DNA of 64,000 bases from JAGOEY01 sp017997515 (GCA_026314275.1 CP111109.1:1-64000), one strand, 5' to 3'. Positions 25,247 through 34,255 are shown, counted from the first letter of the stretch. The notes: generated by a model not told the origin, from the letters alone. Numbers and translations are program-made.

Positions 25247-25890
25247 ACACTTCGCAATCTCCCCGGCGCCCGACCGCCGCCGTGGCGGTGCAGAGCCTGC
25301 TCTGGCTTTGGTTGATCTGCCTCAGCGTCCTCGTGGTCCTGGGTTACCAGACGATGAGCGACCTGGCCGACCAGGAGCGACTCGATACCCGCCTGCAGCG
25401 CCTCCAAGCGCAGGTAGCTGGTCTGACTGAGACCACCCAAACCTTGCAGCAGCGGCCCGCATCCGCGACCGCCACAGGCCTGCAAGACGCCCGTCAGGCG
25501 CTGGAGGCGCGCATTGCCCAATTCGAGCAGGCGCTAAGCGGCCGTGCAACTGCCGACGACCTTCAGGCGCTGCGCGCGGAGGTCGCGCAGATCAACGTGC
25601 GCCAGACAGCAGCGCGTGCCACCGTGCCAGCCCAGCCGCGCGCGCCTGGCAAGCCTGCTCCCGCGAAACCCGAGCCACCGCCGCCGCTGCCCTTCCGCGT
25701 CGTCGGCGCCGAACTGCGCGCAGGCCAGCGCAGCGTGTCCGTCGCGCCGGGCGCCGGGGATTTCACGCCTGACCAGCTCCAGGTGCTGCTGCCAGGCGAT
25801 GCGGTTGGCCCGTGGCGCTTGCTGGCAATCGACGGCAACGCCGCCGTATTCCAGGCCGATGGGCAAGTCCGCCGCCTGGCGATTCCTTGA
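25243..25890 (+). CDS. ICE inner-membrane protein of the mating module
   Basis: 215 residues, starting in the stop of pilL (ATGA). One N-terminal transmembrane helix (LLWLWLICLSVLVVLGYQ, residues about 20-37) is followed by a predicted coiled coil (about 45-120), a proline-rich linker and a small C-terminal domain (PFRVVGAELRAGQRSVSVAP). The layout fits a periplasm-facing bitopic protein. It is usual at this place in PAGI-2-like ICEs; exact role unknown. Confidence 0.78.
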   Translation: MNTSQSPRRPTAAVAVQSLLWLWLICLSVLVVLGYQTMSDLADQERLDTRLQRLQAQVAGLTETTQTLQQRPASATATGLQDARQALEARIAQFEQALSGRATADDLQALRAEVAQINVRQTAARATVPAQPRAPGKPAPAKPEPPPPLPFRVVGAELRAGQRSVSVAPGAGDFTPDQLQVLLPGDAVGPWRLLAIDGNAAVFQADGQVRRLAIP

Positions 25891-25906
25891 TGGAGGCCGA
25901 CTCGCC

Positions 25907-26632
25907 ATGAAGCCCGCGATCTTGCTCGCCATGCTCCTGCTGGTCTCACCGCAGTGGACCGCCTGGGCACAGCAGCCTGCCACGGCTCAGCCTCGCAATG
26001 CGCAAAGCCAGGAACGTCCCGTGGTCGGTCGCGCCCTGGACGACCGTGCGGCACGCGACTGGGGCCTGCAACCGCAGGAATGGACGCGCTACCAGGAACT
26101 CATGGAAGGGCCTTTGGGCATCCATTCGCCCAACCTGGACCCGCTTTCCGCGCTGGGCATCGAGGCCCGCTCCGACGAAGAGCGACGCCGCTACGCGGAG
26201 ATGCAGGTGCAGGCCGAGGCGCGCCGCGTGGAGAAGCTACTCGCCTACCAGCGCGCCTACGACGAAGCCTGGCAGCGGCTGAACGCCGGCATGCAGCGCG
26301 TGAACCTCCCTGATGACACGTCGAATGCTGCCGCCATGCGCGGCAGTGGTCGCACCGCGGTTTTCATCAAGGACGGCTGCGTCGCCTGCGGTCAACTCGT
26401 GCAGCGCCTGCAGACTTCAGGGGCCGAGTTCGACCTGTACATGGTCGGCAGCCGCCAGGACGATGCGCGCATCCGCGACTGGGCCAAGCGCGCGCAGATC
26501 GACCCGGCGCGCGTGCGCAGCGGCAGCATCACGCTCAACCACGACGGCGGCCGCTGGCTGTCGCTGGGCCTGCCCGGCGACCTGCCAGCGGTCGTGCGTG
26601 AGGCGAACGGCCAATGGCAGCGCCAGCCGTAG
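25907..26632 (+). CDS. TIGR03759-type ICE protein with thioredoxin-like C-terminus
   Basis: 241 residues from ATG 25907. Cleavable-type signal peptide (MKPAILLAMLLLVSPQWTAWA). The conserved block RDWGLQPQEWTRYQELM..PLGIHSPNLDP, interrupted here, identifies TIGR03759. The C-terminal half looks like a thioredoxin fold with DGCVACGQL, so a CxxC pair is present and a periplasmic disulfide role is possible. The gene overlaps the next by 19 bases. It belongs to the mating module. Confidence 0.87.
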   Translation: MKPAILLAMLLLVSPQWTAWAQQPATAQPRNAQSQERPVVGRALDDRAARDWGLQPQEWTRYQELMEGPLGIHSPNLDPLSALGIEARSDEERRRYAEMQVQAEARRVEKLLAYQRAYDEAWQRLNAGMQRVNLPDDTSNAAAMRGSGRTAVFIKDGCVACGQLVQRLQTSGAEFDLYMVGSRQDDARIRDWAKRAQIDPARVRSGSITLNHDGGRWLSLGLPGDLPAVVREANGQWQRQP

Positions 26633-27219
26633 CGGCCACCTCCGTTTCTCAGTTCTTGCGCGCACTGGTGCTCGCTGCTGCCCTGTACGTCTGCGCCACC
26701 CACGCCCAAGAGGTTCCGCCACCGGCCTACCAGCTTGCCGCCCAGCGCGCGGGCATCCCCTCGACGGTGCTTTACGCCGTGGCCTTGCAGGAGAGCGGCG
26801 TCCGGCGCAACGGGCGCCTCGTGCCGTGGCCCTGGTCCCTCAACATCGCCGGCCAGTCGCGCCGCTACGCGACCCGAGCCGACGCCTGCGCTGGTTTGCA
26901 GCGGGCAATACGAGCCACGCCGCACACACGCATCGACGCGGGCCTTGGGCAGATCAACCTCGGTTACCACAAGCACCGCTTCACCAGCCCGTGCGACCTG
27001 CTCGACCCGTACCGCAACCTCGCCATCGCCGCCGAGATCCTGCACGAACAACACACCCCCGGCGAGGACTGGTTGCTGGCGATCGGCCGCTACCACCGCC
27101 CCGCAGGTGGCGAGCCCGCCGCCCGCTATCGGCGCAGCGTGTCCCGCCACCTCGCCCGCGTGCAGGGTGCACGCCCAACCACTGCGGCGTCCGCCGCGCG
27201 CCAGGAGACCTCCCCATGA
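26614..27219 (+). CDS. Lytic transglycosylase of the mating module
   Basis: 201 residues. Signal peptide (FLRALVLAAALYVCATHA, about residues 14-31), then an SLT-like domain with the catalytic glutamate in ALQESG (about residue 56), DAGLGQINLGYHKHRF and LAIAAEILHEQH...WLLAIGRYHRP. Such enzymes open peptidoglycan so that the conjugation channel can be assembled. Overlaps both neighbours, so it is coupled to them in translation. Confidence 0.9.
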   Translation: MAAPAVAATSVSQFLRALVLAAALYVCATHAQEVPPPAYQLAAQRAGIPSTVLYAVALQESGVRRNGRLVPWPWSLNIAGQSRRYATRADACAGLQRAIRATPHTRIDAGLGQINLGYHKHRFTSPCDLLDPYRNLAIAAEILHEQHTPGEDWLLAIGRYHRPAGGEPAARYRRSVSRHLARVQGARPTTAASAARQETSP

Positions 27220-27764
27220 CGGAATCCCATCTGGCCAATCTCACGTTCAAGAGCCTGCTCATACTGCTGACCGCCCTGCCACTGGCCTCGCTTGCCGGCG
27301 AGCCGCTGATCGTGGTCGAGGACCGTGGCGGCGCATCGGCGCTGCCGTACTACGAAGCACTCAACCTCCAGCCGCGGGGCAACGGTGCAGCGCGGTCACC
27401 CATCCCGATGCCGCAGGTTCCAGCGACACCCGCGGATGAAGCCGCGATGCTGCCGGTGCGCAGCGCCAAGCTCACACCCGGCACCGTCGCTCGACGGGTG
27501 ATCGAGGCGCCTGGCCTGCGGCCATTCGTGGTCGTCGGCGACGACAAGGCTTCCCAGGACTGGTTGCAGCGCCATGCGGCCTCATTGCGCGAGCGCGGCG
27601 CGGTCGGCCTGGTGGTCAACGTCGAGACCGTACAGGGCCTAGCACGGCTGCGCGCGCTGGCGCTCGGCGTACCCCTCGCGCCCGTGTCCGGCGACGACCT
27701 GGCCGAACGCCTGGGCCTGCGGCACTACCCGGCGCTGGTTACGGCCACCGGCATCGAGCAATGA
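27216..27764 (+). CDS. TIGR03765-type ICE protein (PFL_4695 family)
   Basis: 182 residues from ATG 27216, overlapping the previous stop. Signal peptide (LLILLTALPLASLAG), then the family pattern PLIVVEDRGGASALPYYEAL and VGDDKASQDWLQRHAASLRERGAVGLVVNV. Predicted periplasmic. Standard gene between the transglycosylase and traD in this ICE type; molecular function unknown. Confidence 0.87.
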   Translation: MTESHLANLTFKSLLILLTALPLASLAGEPLIVVEDRGGASALPYYEALNLQPRGNGAARSPIPMPQVPATPADEAAMLPVRSAKLTPGTVARRVIEAPGLRPFVVVGDDKASQDWLQRHAASLRERGAVGLVVNVETVQGLARLRALALGVPLAPVSGDDLAERLGLRHYPALVTATGIEQ

Positions 27765-27768
27765 AGCC

Positions 27769-29970
27769 ATGTCGGGGAAACAGCCGGTCGAGGTTCTGCT
27801 TCGCCCAGCGGTGGAGCTTTACACCGTCGCAGCGTGTGCAGGCGCCGCGTTTCTGTCCCTGGTGGCCCCGTGGTCGCTCGCGCTGAGCCCGGCCATGGGC
27901 ATCGGCAGCGCGTTGGCGTTCAGCGCCTACGGTGCCATCCGCTACCGCGATGCCCGCGTGATCCTGCGCTACCGGCGCAACATCCGCCGCCTTCCACGTT
28001 ACGTGATGACCAGCCGCGACGTGCCGGTCAGCCGGCAGCGGCTCTTCATCGGTCGGGGCTTTTTGTGGGAGCAGAAGCACACCCATAGGCTGATGCAGAC
28101 GTACCGGCCGGAGTTCCGCCGCTACGTCGAGCCGACCCCGGCCTACCGGCTGGCGCGACGACTGGAAGAGCGGCTGGAGTTCGCGCCGTTTCCACTTTCA
28201 CGCTTGCCACGGCTCACTGCCTGGGACGTACCCTTCAATCCTGTGCGGCCGCTGCCGCCCGTGGGGGGCCTGCCGCGGCTACACGGCATCGAGCCGGAGG
28301 AAGTGGACGTCAGCCTGCCGCTGGGTGAGCGCGTCGGGCATTCCCTGGTGCTGGGCACGACGCGTGTGGGCAAGACGCGCCTGGCCGAGTTGTTCGTCAC
28401 CCAGGACATCCGCCGCAAGAGTGCTGCTGGCGAGCATGAGGTGGTCATCGTCATCGACCCCAAGGGCGATGCCGACCTCCTGAAGCGCATGTACGTCGAG
28501 GCCAAGCGCGCGGGCCGCGAGGGCGAGTTCTACATCTTCCACCTTGGATGGCCGGAGATTTCCGCGCGCTACAACGCCGTGGGGCGTTTCGGGCGCATCT
28601 CGGAAGTGGCTACCCGCATCGCTGGGCAGCTCTCCGGCGAAGGCAACAGTGCGGCATTCCGCGAGTTCGCCTGGCGCTTCGTGAACATCATCGCGCGGGC
28701 ATTGGTGGAGCTGGGACAGCGCCCGGACTACATGCTGATCCAGCGCCACGTCATCAACATCGACGCACTGTTCATCGAGTACGCCCAGCACTACTTCGCC
28801 AAGACCGAGCCCAAGGCCTGGGAGGTGATCGTCCAGATCGAGGCCAAACTCAACGAAAAGAACATCCCGCGCAACATGATCGGGCGCGAGAAGCGCGTGG
28901 TGGCGCTGGAGCAGTACCTCTCCCAGGCGCGCAACTACGACCCCGTGCTCGACGGCCTGCGCTCGGCGGTCCGGTACGACAAGACCTATTTCGACAAGAT
29001 CGTCGCATCGCTGCTGCCTCTCCTGGAGAAGCTCACCAGCGGCAAGATCGCGCAGCTCCTGGCCCCGAACTACTCCGACCTGGCCGACCCGCGTCCGATC
29101 TTCGACTGGATGCAGATCATCCGCAAACGGGCCATCGTCTATGTGGGCCTGGATGCGCTCTCGGACGCCGAAGTCGCCGCAGCGGTCGGCAATTCCATGT
29201 TCTCGGATCTCGTATCCATCGCGGGGCACATCTACAAGCACGGGATCGACGATGGACTGCCTGGCGCATCGGCCGGCGCGCGCGTGCCGATCAACGTCCA
29301 CGCCGATGAATTCAACGAACTCATGGGTGACGAGTTCATTCCGCTCATCAACAAGGGCGGCGGCGCGGGATTGCAGGTCACCGCCTACACGCAGACGCTC
29401 TCCGATATCGAAGCCCGCATTGGCAACCGCGCCAAGGCCGGTCAGGTGATCGGCAACTTCAACAACCTGTTCATGCTGCGGGTTCGGGAGACAGCCACCG
29501 CCGAACTGCTGACCCGGCAACTGCCGAAGGTCGAGGTCTATACCACCACCATCGTCTCGGGTGCGACGGACAGTTCGGACATCCGCGGCGCGACGGACTT
29601 CACGTCCAACACCCAGGACCGCATCAGCATGTCGAGCGTGCCGATGATCGAACCCTCCCAGGTCGTCGGCCTGCCCAAGGGTCAGTGCTTCGCGCTGCTG
29701 CAGGGCGGCCAGCTCTGGAAGATCCGGATGCCGTTGCCGGCACCGGACCCAGACGAAGTGATGCCACAGGATCTGCAGCAGCTCGCGGGCTACATGCGCC
29801 AGAGCTACACCGATGCGACCCAATGGTGGGAGTTCACGAGTTCCCCGGCGTTGCAGGATGCGGCCTTGCCCGACGATCTGCTCGATGCCGCCGAGCCGGC
29901 CAAGCCGGTCGAGTCTGTCGCGCGGGCCACCGGCGCCGACGACAGTGTCGGAAACGAAACCTCGCCATGA
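27769..29970 (+). CDS. traD: Conjugative coupling protein TraD
   Basis: 733 residues. Two N-terminal membrane helices (about residues 18-60) precede the cytoplasmic ATPase. Walker A is LGTTRVGKTRL near residue 195, and VVIVIDPKGD lies near residue 226. QVTAYTQTLSD and the NLFMLRVRET.T segment are typical of the SXT/TOL-type TraD (TIGR03743). It links the relaxase-DNA complex to the secretion channel and powers DNA export. The stop overlaps the next gene's start (ATGA). No relaxase gene is present in the window. Confidence 0.93.
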   Translation: MSGKQPVEVLLRPAVELYTVAACAGAAFLSLVAPWSLALSPAMGIGSALAFSAYGAIRYRDARVILRYRRNIRRLPRYVMTSRDVPVSRQRLFIGRGFLWEQKHTHRLMQTYRPEFRRYVEPTPAYRLARRLEERLEFAPFPLSRLPRLTAWDVPFNPVRPLPPVGGLPRLHGIEPEEVDVSLPLGERVGHSLVLGTTRVGKTRLAELFVTQDIRRKSAAGEHEVVIVIDPKGDADLLKRMYVEAKRAGREGEFYIFHLGWPEISARYNAVGRFGRISEVATRIAGQLSGEGNSAAFREFAWRFVNIIARALVELGQRPDYMLIQRHVINIDALFIEYAQHYFAKTEPKAWEVIVQIEAKLNEKNIPRNMIGREKRVVALEQYLSQARNYDPVLDGLRSAVRYDKTYFDKIVASLLPLLEKLTSGKIAQLLAPNYSDLADPRPIFDWMQIIRKRAIVYVGLDALSDAEVAAAVGNSMFSDLVSIAGHIYKHGIDDGLPGASAGARVPINVHADEFNELMGDEFIPLINKGGGAGLQVTAYTQTLSDIEARIGNRAKAGQVIGNFNNLFMLRVRETATAELLTRQLPKVEVYTTTIVSGATDSSDIRGATDFTSNTQDRISMSSVPMIEPSQVVGLPKGQCFALLQGGQLWKIRMPLPAPDPDEVMPQDLQQLAGYMRQSYTDATQWWEFTSSPALQDAALPDDLLDAAEPAKPVESVARATGADDSVGNETSP

Positions 29971-30728
29971 AAGATGCCGACTCGACCGCGCAGCGGGGCC
30001 AGAACCAGCGCCAAGGTCTGATCGTCGGCACCATCACCTTGCCGTTCCGGCTGCTCGGGGTGCTGATCGGCTCGCTGCTGTTCTCCATCGTGGTGGAGTG
30101 CGTCGGCATGCACTTGTTCTGGAAGGACCAGGGCTGGCGCCATGCCCAACAGATGTTGCAGTACGAGCTGGGGCACCTGTCAAACCACTTCACGCGCAGC
30201 GTGGTCGTGCAGGAGCCGGGGCGCACTGCGCACGAGGTGGTGGATACCGGCTACGAATGGGTGTTCGTGCGCTCGGGACTGCTGGAACGCATGAGCCAGA
30301 CTGCCGAGCGCGCCCGTGCGCCCAGCCAGGGGAAGGATCATGGCGGGGTGCGGAACTTCCGGTATTTCATCAGCCAGGTCTATGTCTGGACCGAGCGCTA
30401 CCTGATCGCCGCCGCGTTCACGACGCTGACCTTCCTCGTTCGTCTGCTGGTTCTGTTGCTCACGCTGCCGTTGATCTTTACGGCAGCGTTCGTCGGGCTG
30501 ATCGACGGCCTGGTGCGGCGCGATGTGCGCCGATTTGGCGCGGGCCGCGAATCGGGCTTCATCTACCACCGCGCAAAAGCGAGCTTGATGCCGCTGGCCG
30601 TGCTGCCTTGGATCACCTACCTGGCGCTTCCGATCTCGGTGCATCCGCTGCTGATCCTGCTGCCGAGCGCTGCCTTGCTGGGGGTGGCGGTGAGTCTGAC
30701 TGCGGGTAGCTTCAAGAAGTACCTATAG
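29967..30728 (+). CDS. TIGR03747-type ICE membrane protein
   Basis: 253 residues from ATG 29967. Membrane segments at about 22-48, 152-185 and 210-250 (LLVLLLTLPLIFTAAFVGLI; YLALPISVHPLLILLP) match TIGR03747. A soluble loop lies between the first two. It is the last recognisable mating-module gene in the window. In related ICEs the next genes would be a RAQPRD protein and the TIGR03745-TIGR03752 and traC series; here a transposase remnant and cargo follow. Confidence 0.9.
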   Translation: MKDADSTAQRGQNQRQGLIVGTITLPFRLLGVLIGSLLFSIVVECVGMHLFWKDQGWRHAQQMLQYELGHLSNHFTRSVVVQEPGRTAHEVVDTGYEWVFVRSGLLERMSQTAERARAPSQGKDHGGVRNFRYFISQVYVWTERYLIAAAFTTLTFLVRLLVLLLTLPLIFTAAFVGLIDGLVRRDVRRFGAGRESGFIYHRAKASLMPLAVLPWITYLALPISVHPLLILLPSAALLGVAVSLTAGSFKKYL

Positions 30729-30739
30729 TTTTCCCGTGT

Positions 30740-30960
30740 AAGTAGACTGAGCTACCAACTGATCGCCCGGCTCGGGCAGTGCCCCAGTCTCGTGCGGGCC
30801 GCGCCAACCTGGTTTTTGTAAAGCCCGCTCCAGCACACGGATGCCCGTCTCGTCAGGCTTGCTCCATTTGGCGAAGTAGGAATGCACCGTTGCCACTTGG
30901 GCCACTCACTGGGCAAGAATCTCCGCTGGCAGCCGGTACGCAGGCGTTCGCGAAGGGTGG
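30740..30960 (-). pseudogene. Remnant of an IS5-family transposase
   Basis: On the minus strand one frame reads RTGCQRRFLPSEWPKW and the adjacent frame continues ATVHSYFAKWSKPDETGIRVLERALQK. Together these match the N-terminal block of IS5/ISL2-type transposases (GCQWR.LP.DFP.W.TVHSYFAKW), with a frameshift between them. No ends can be recognised. It marks the junction between ICE backbone and cargo. Confidence 0.7.
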
Positions 30961-30978
30961 CTTTCCGGTGTTCCTTGA

Positions 30979-31887
30979 TCACGAGACGAGGTTTCGACGC
31001 AACTCGTCGAGCAACCATCGTCCCGCCACGCCTAGCGCACGATCACGTCGGTGCGCCGCGTAGATCGTCAGACCTTCCGGGGGCGTCGGATCTTCGTGAA
31101 TCTCAATCGCCGTGAGTGCTCCGGCGGCGATCAATGGCGCCACGAGGTGCTCAGGCATGCGGCACCAACCGAATCCCGCCAAAAGAAAATCGAATCGACG
31201 ACCGAGATCGACAAATCGCCAAAGTCTGGTGCCGGCCACGCCGTAATTTGCGCTGCCTGGATCGACCGGATCCGACAAGACCAACTGAACGTACGGCGCG
31301 AGATCGCTCTCTGTCGCCGGACGTCCTAACAAGGCAAGAGGGTGGCCGGGCGCGACGACCGCATGCATTCGAGCGCGCAGCAACGGATAGGCAGCAATGT
31401 CATCAGGAACGCCAGGCAGCAGCAGGCACAGGGCAATGGCTGCCGAACCACTGCGAAGCCGCCGCAATGAACCGCCCAGCCCTTCGGTCGAAAAATGCAC
31501 CGGGAGATCGGGGAAGGTTTCACTCAGCGTGCGCAAGCTGTCAATCAGAGGTGCGGTTGGCACCAAGGGATCGATCGCAATCGTCAACTCCGGCTCTACA
31601 CCCGCGCGCGTGCTGGCTGCAATGGCCTCGAAACGAGTGGCACTTGCAAGCACCGACCGAGCTTGATCGACCAGTACACGCCCCACATCAGTCAGGCGCG
31701 GTCGGCGCCCTCGGCGGTCAAACAGTTCAACGCCCTGGATTGCCTCGAGATTGCTGACGGCCTGGCTAACTGCCGACTGCGCACGCCTAAGTTCGCGACC
31801 GGCGGCTGAAAAACTACCTGCCTCCGCAATGGTCACAAGGACGCGCAACTGGTCGAGGGTAAGACTACCGATCATTATCCATCTCAA
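30979..31887 (-). CDS. LysR-family regulator, divergent from azoR
   Basis: 302 residues. N-terminal winged helix LTLDQLRVLVTIAEAGSFSAAGRELRRAQSAVSQAVSNLE, interrupted here, is typical of LysR; the effector domain follows (residues about 95-300). ATG 31875 (MIGSLTLDQ) is an alternative start. Divergent orientation and a palindromic shared promoter indicate that it controls the azoreductase gene. The effector is unknown; LysR proteins beside AzoR usually respond to quinones or electrophiles. Confidence 0.9.
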   Translation of the reverse strand: MRWIMIGSLTLDQLRVLVTIAEAGSFSAAGRELRRAQSAVSQAVSNLEAIQGVELFDRRGRRPRLTDVGRVLVDQARSVLASATRFEAIAASTRAGVEPELTIAIDPLVPTAPLIDSLRTLSETFPDLPVHFSTEGLGGSLRRLRSGSAAIALCLLLPGVPDDIAAYPLLRARMHAVVAPGHPLALLGRPATESDLAPYVQLVLSDPVDPGSANYGVAGTRLWRFVDLGRRFDFLLAGFGWCRMPEHLVAPLIAAGALTAIEIHEDPTPPEGLTIYAAHRRDRALGVAGRWLLDELRRNLVS

Positions 31888-31917
31888 AAACAGATGGAAA
31901 CTATCACATTTTCATCT
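31879..31917. promoter_or_regulatory. Putative LysR operator between lysR and azoR
   Basis: Two overlapping inverted repeats: CCATCT-N7-AGATGG (31879-31897) and AGATGGAAA-N8-TTTTCATCT (31892-31917, one mismatch). They lie at the lysR start side of the divergent promoter region, where a LysR protein would repress itself and activate azoR. Confidence 0.5.
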
Positions 31918-32055
31918 CTTCCGTTGAAGCTTTATGGCAACTAGATTAATGCCACAACTCCATTCGTTGTCCTGCGCGGCAATAACTGAAGCTTTGCCGC
32001 CCATTCAACGGCAGCCCGCGTATTGCTCACCCGCTCCGAAAGAAAGAACCCTCAA

Positions 32056-32694
32056 ATGAACAAGCTTCTCGTTGTCGAGACCAGCCCACGCGGCGACCAG
32101 TCCGTATCGCGTCAAATGACCCAACGCTTCCTTACGGCATGGCGCACTGCGAATCCGGAAGGCCACATCGTGCATCGCGATCTCGCCAATCCCGGGCTCT
32201 CGTTCGTTACAGCGCCTTGGCTCCAAGCCTACTTCACACCGCCCGCAGATCAATCGCAAGCGATGAAGGAGGAGCTTCGACTGTCAGATGAACTGGTCGC
32301 CGAACTCCTTGTGGCTGAGCACCTTGTCATCTCGACACCGGTCTACAACTACAACGTCCCGGCCTCGCTCAAGGCGTGGGTGGATCACATCGTACGCAAG
32401 GGCATGACGCTCGGCTTTGACGGGCGGGGCCTTGTCAAAGGCAAGAAGGCGACCTTGTTGATTGCTTCTGGCGGCGTGTATAGCGAGGGATCGCCGATAA
32501 AGGATCGCGACATCGCGACGCAATACCTTCGGCTCATCCTCGGGGTTATCGGCATCGATGACGTAAGTGTGGTGGCGGGCGGCGGGGCGAAAGCCGTTGA
32601 CCTGCGTGAGCAGACGATGGATGGATTCCTTGACGCGCTCGGTAGTTGTCAAACGATTTGTCGCGAGATGCTTGATGGTCAAGCGGCTTGTTGA
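32056..32694 (+). CDS. azoR: FMN-dependent NADH-azoreductase (quinone reductase)
   Basis: 212 residues from ATG 32056. The flavodoxin-like fold is clear: LVVETSPRGDQSVSRQMTQRF at the phosphate-binding loop, TPVYNYNVPASLKAWVDH and FDGRGLVKGKKATLLIASGG around the FMN site. AzoR reduces azo compounds and quinones by two electrons and protects against electrophile and thiol stress. The last residues (SCQTICREMLDGQAAC) differ from the family ending, and the IS3 element begins here, so the C-terminus may have been replaced by IS sequence. Possibly still active. Confidence 0.88.
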   Translation: MNKLLVVETSPRGDQSVSRQMTQRFLTAWRTANPEGHIVHRDLANPGLSFVTAPWLQAYFTPPADQSQAMKEELRLSDELVAELLVAEHLVISTPVYNYNVPASLKAWVDHIVRKGMTLGFDGRGLVKGKKATLLIASGGVYSEGSPIKDRDIATQYLRLILGVIGIDDVSVVAGGGAKAVDLREQTMDGFLDALGSCQTICREMLDGQAAC

Positions 32695-33770
32695 GTGACT
32701 GGCTGCTTCTGCTGTTCGGGCCTGTCTGGGTTGAGGTGGACTGACTCTTTTCGCTTCCAGTTTCGCGTCTGTCCGGACCACCTTTTCGGGTTGGCCTGGC
32801 GAGCAATTTCGTAGACGTTGGCGCGTTCGTTCAGCAGGGCTGTGTCGAGTTGCGCATGTCGTTGCGTGGGCGTCACGAAGCTGATGGCGCTGTGGCGGTG
32901 TTCGTGGTTGTACCAGTGCACCAGCTCGGTGACCCAGCGGCGTGCTTGCAGCAAGTCGCTGAACGGTTTGACAGGTAGCTGGGGCCGGTACTTCAAGGTC
33001 CTGAACAGTGCCTCGGAGTACGGGTTGTCGTTGCTGACCGCCGGCCGGCTGCGTGAGGCCGCCACGCCCAGGCGCTGCATGGTGGCCAGCATCGTTTCAC
33101 CCTTCATCGGAGAGCCGTTGTCCGAGTGCACTGTGAGCTGGTTGGGGGCGATGCCCTGACGCTCGCAGATGTCTTGCAGCAGTTGACTGGCTCTCTCTGC
33201 GCTCTCACAGTCGTACACCTGCCAGCCCACGATCTTTCGGCTGAACAGGTCCACGAACAGGTAGAGGTAGAAGTGCATGCCGCGCACCTCGGTGGGCAGG
33301 TAGCTGATGTCCCAGCAGTAGATCTGGTCAGGCGCAGTCGCCACCAACGCTCGCGGCTTGCTGCGCTTTTGCGCCACCCGTTCCAGTCGGCGGTGGGCGA
33401 GCTGGCCCGCCTCGCGCAGCAGTCGGTAGAGGGTCGATTCGCTGGCCACGTAGCGGCCTTGGTCAGCCAGGCGCGGCACGATCTGGCTCGGCGGCAGGTC
33501 CTTGAACTCCTCGCTGTTGAGCAGCTCTATCGCCGCCTGGCGTTCTGCTTCGCTCAGCTTGTTGGGCACAACGCCGCTGCGACGTTTGTCGCTTTTTCTG
33601 CAGTCGCCTCCCTGCCCGTCAGGGTGCTGCCAGCGCTGCACGGTACGCGAGCTCAGACCGATCTGCGCGCATGCTTTTGCCAGTCGCGCGCCGGACTTGC
33701 ACGCAGTCTTGATCAGACCCAGCAGGGTTTGACGTTGAAGGAGCGGGATCATTTCTCCTCGCCCTCCCAC
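32679..33770 (-). CDS. IS3-family transposase OrfB (DDE integrase core)
   Basis: 363 residues in the longest frame. The HTH N-terminal part is followed by the rve integrase core: first Asp in CWDISYLPT, second in HSDNGSPMKG, Glu in NDNPYSEALFRTLK. The frame is open upstream of its nominal start through a slippery sequence in orfA, so the functional protein is probably an OrfAB fusion made by -1 frameshifting. An ATG at 33752 that overlaps the orfA stop could also be used. Confidence 0.9.
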   Translation of the reverse strand: MGGRGEMIPLLQRQTLLGLIKTACKSGARLAKACAQIGLSSRTVQRWQHPDGQGGDCRKSDKRRSGVVPNKLSEAERQAAIELLNSEEFKDLPPSQIVPRLADQGRYVASESTLYRLLREAGQLAHRRLERVAQKRSKPRALVATAPDQIYCWDISYLPTEVRGMHFYLYLFVDLFSRKIVGWQVYDCESAERASQLLQDICERQGIAPNQLTVHSDNGSPMKGETMLATMQRLGVAASRSRPAVSNDNPYSEALFRTLKYRPQLPVKPFSDLLQARRWVTELVHWYNHEHRHSAISFVTPTQRHAQLDTALLNERANVYEIARQANPKRWSGQTRNWKRKESVHLNPDRPEQQKQPVTQQAA

Positions 33771-34255
33771 AGAGCCTGGTACTTTTTTTGAAGCACCAAC
33801 AAGGCTGCGGCTTCCGCCAGCGCCCTCTCTTTTCGACGCAGCTCGCGCTGCAGTCCATCGTGCTTGAGCTGCAGCTCACGCAAGGCCGATTTGATTTCAC
33901 GTGACTCGGGCACCGGAGGAACGCAAAAGGCTGCACGCCAGGCCTTGAGCTGGTGTTCGAACAGGCCTCGCTCGCGACACCATGCGTGCAGCTCCGGGCC
34001 AGACAGGGGATGCGTTTCTTGCAGGGCAAGCAGCCGCTGCGCAGGGCTCCAAGACTGCGCCGGAACCTCGGCTGGCAAGTCGACTTGAGGCGTGTCCGTG
34101 CTGTCCACCGGCTTTGCACTGGCAAGCCATTTCCACAAAGTGCCAAGCGACATGTTCAGCTCCCTGGCCACGTCTTCCACGGTACGGGAACCGCGCTGCC
34201 GGACCTTGCTCAGGGCCTGCTCGCGGAATTCAGTTGAGTGTCGATTTCTTTTCAT
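33749..34255 (-). CDS. IS3-family OrfA (HTH protein)
   Basis: 168 residues. N-terminal helix-turn-helix (FREQALSKVRQRGSRTVEDVARELNMS, interrupted: HTH_Tnp_1 type) followed by a basic and coiled-coil region. Its frame ends TGA at 33749-33751, overlapping orfB by one frame. Confidence 0.88.
   Translation of the reverse strand: MKRNRHSTEFREQALSKVRQRGSRTVEDVARELNMSLGTLWKWLASAKPVDSTDTPQVDLPAEVPAQSWSPAQRLLALQETHPLSGPELHAWCRERGLFEHQLKAWRAAFCVPPVPESREIKSALRELQLKHDGLQRELRRKERALAEAAALLVLQKKYQALWEGEEK
33782..33789 (-). promoter_or_regulatory. Slippery heptamer for -1 frameshifting
   Basis: On the minus strand orfA reads CAA-AAA-AAG, giving A_AAA_AAG in the correct phase. The -1 frame is open through to orfB (VPGSVGGRGEMIP). 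This is the standard signal for OrfAB production in IS3 elements. Confidence 0.8.
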
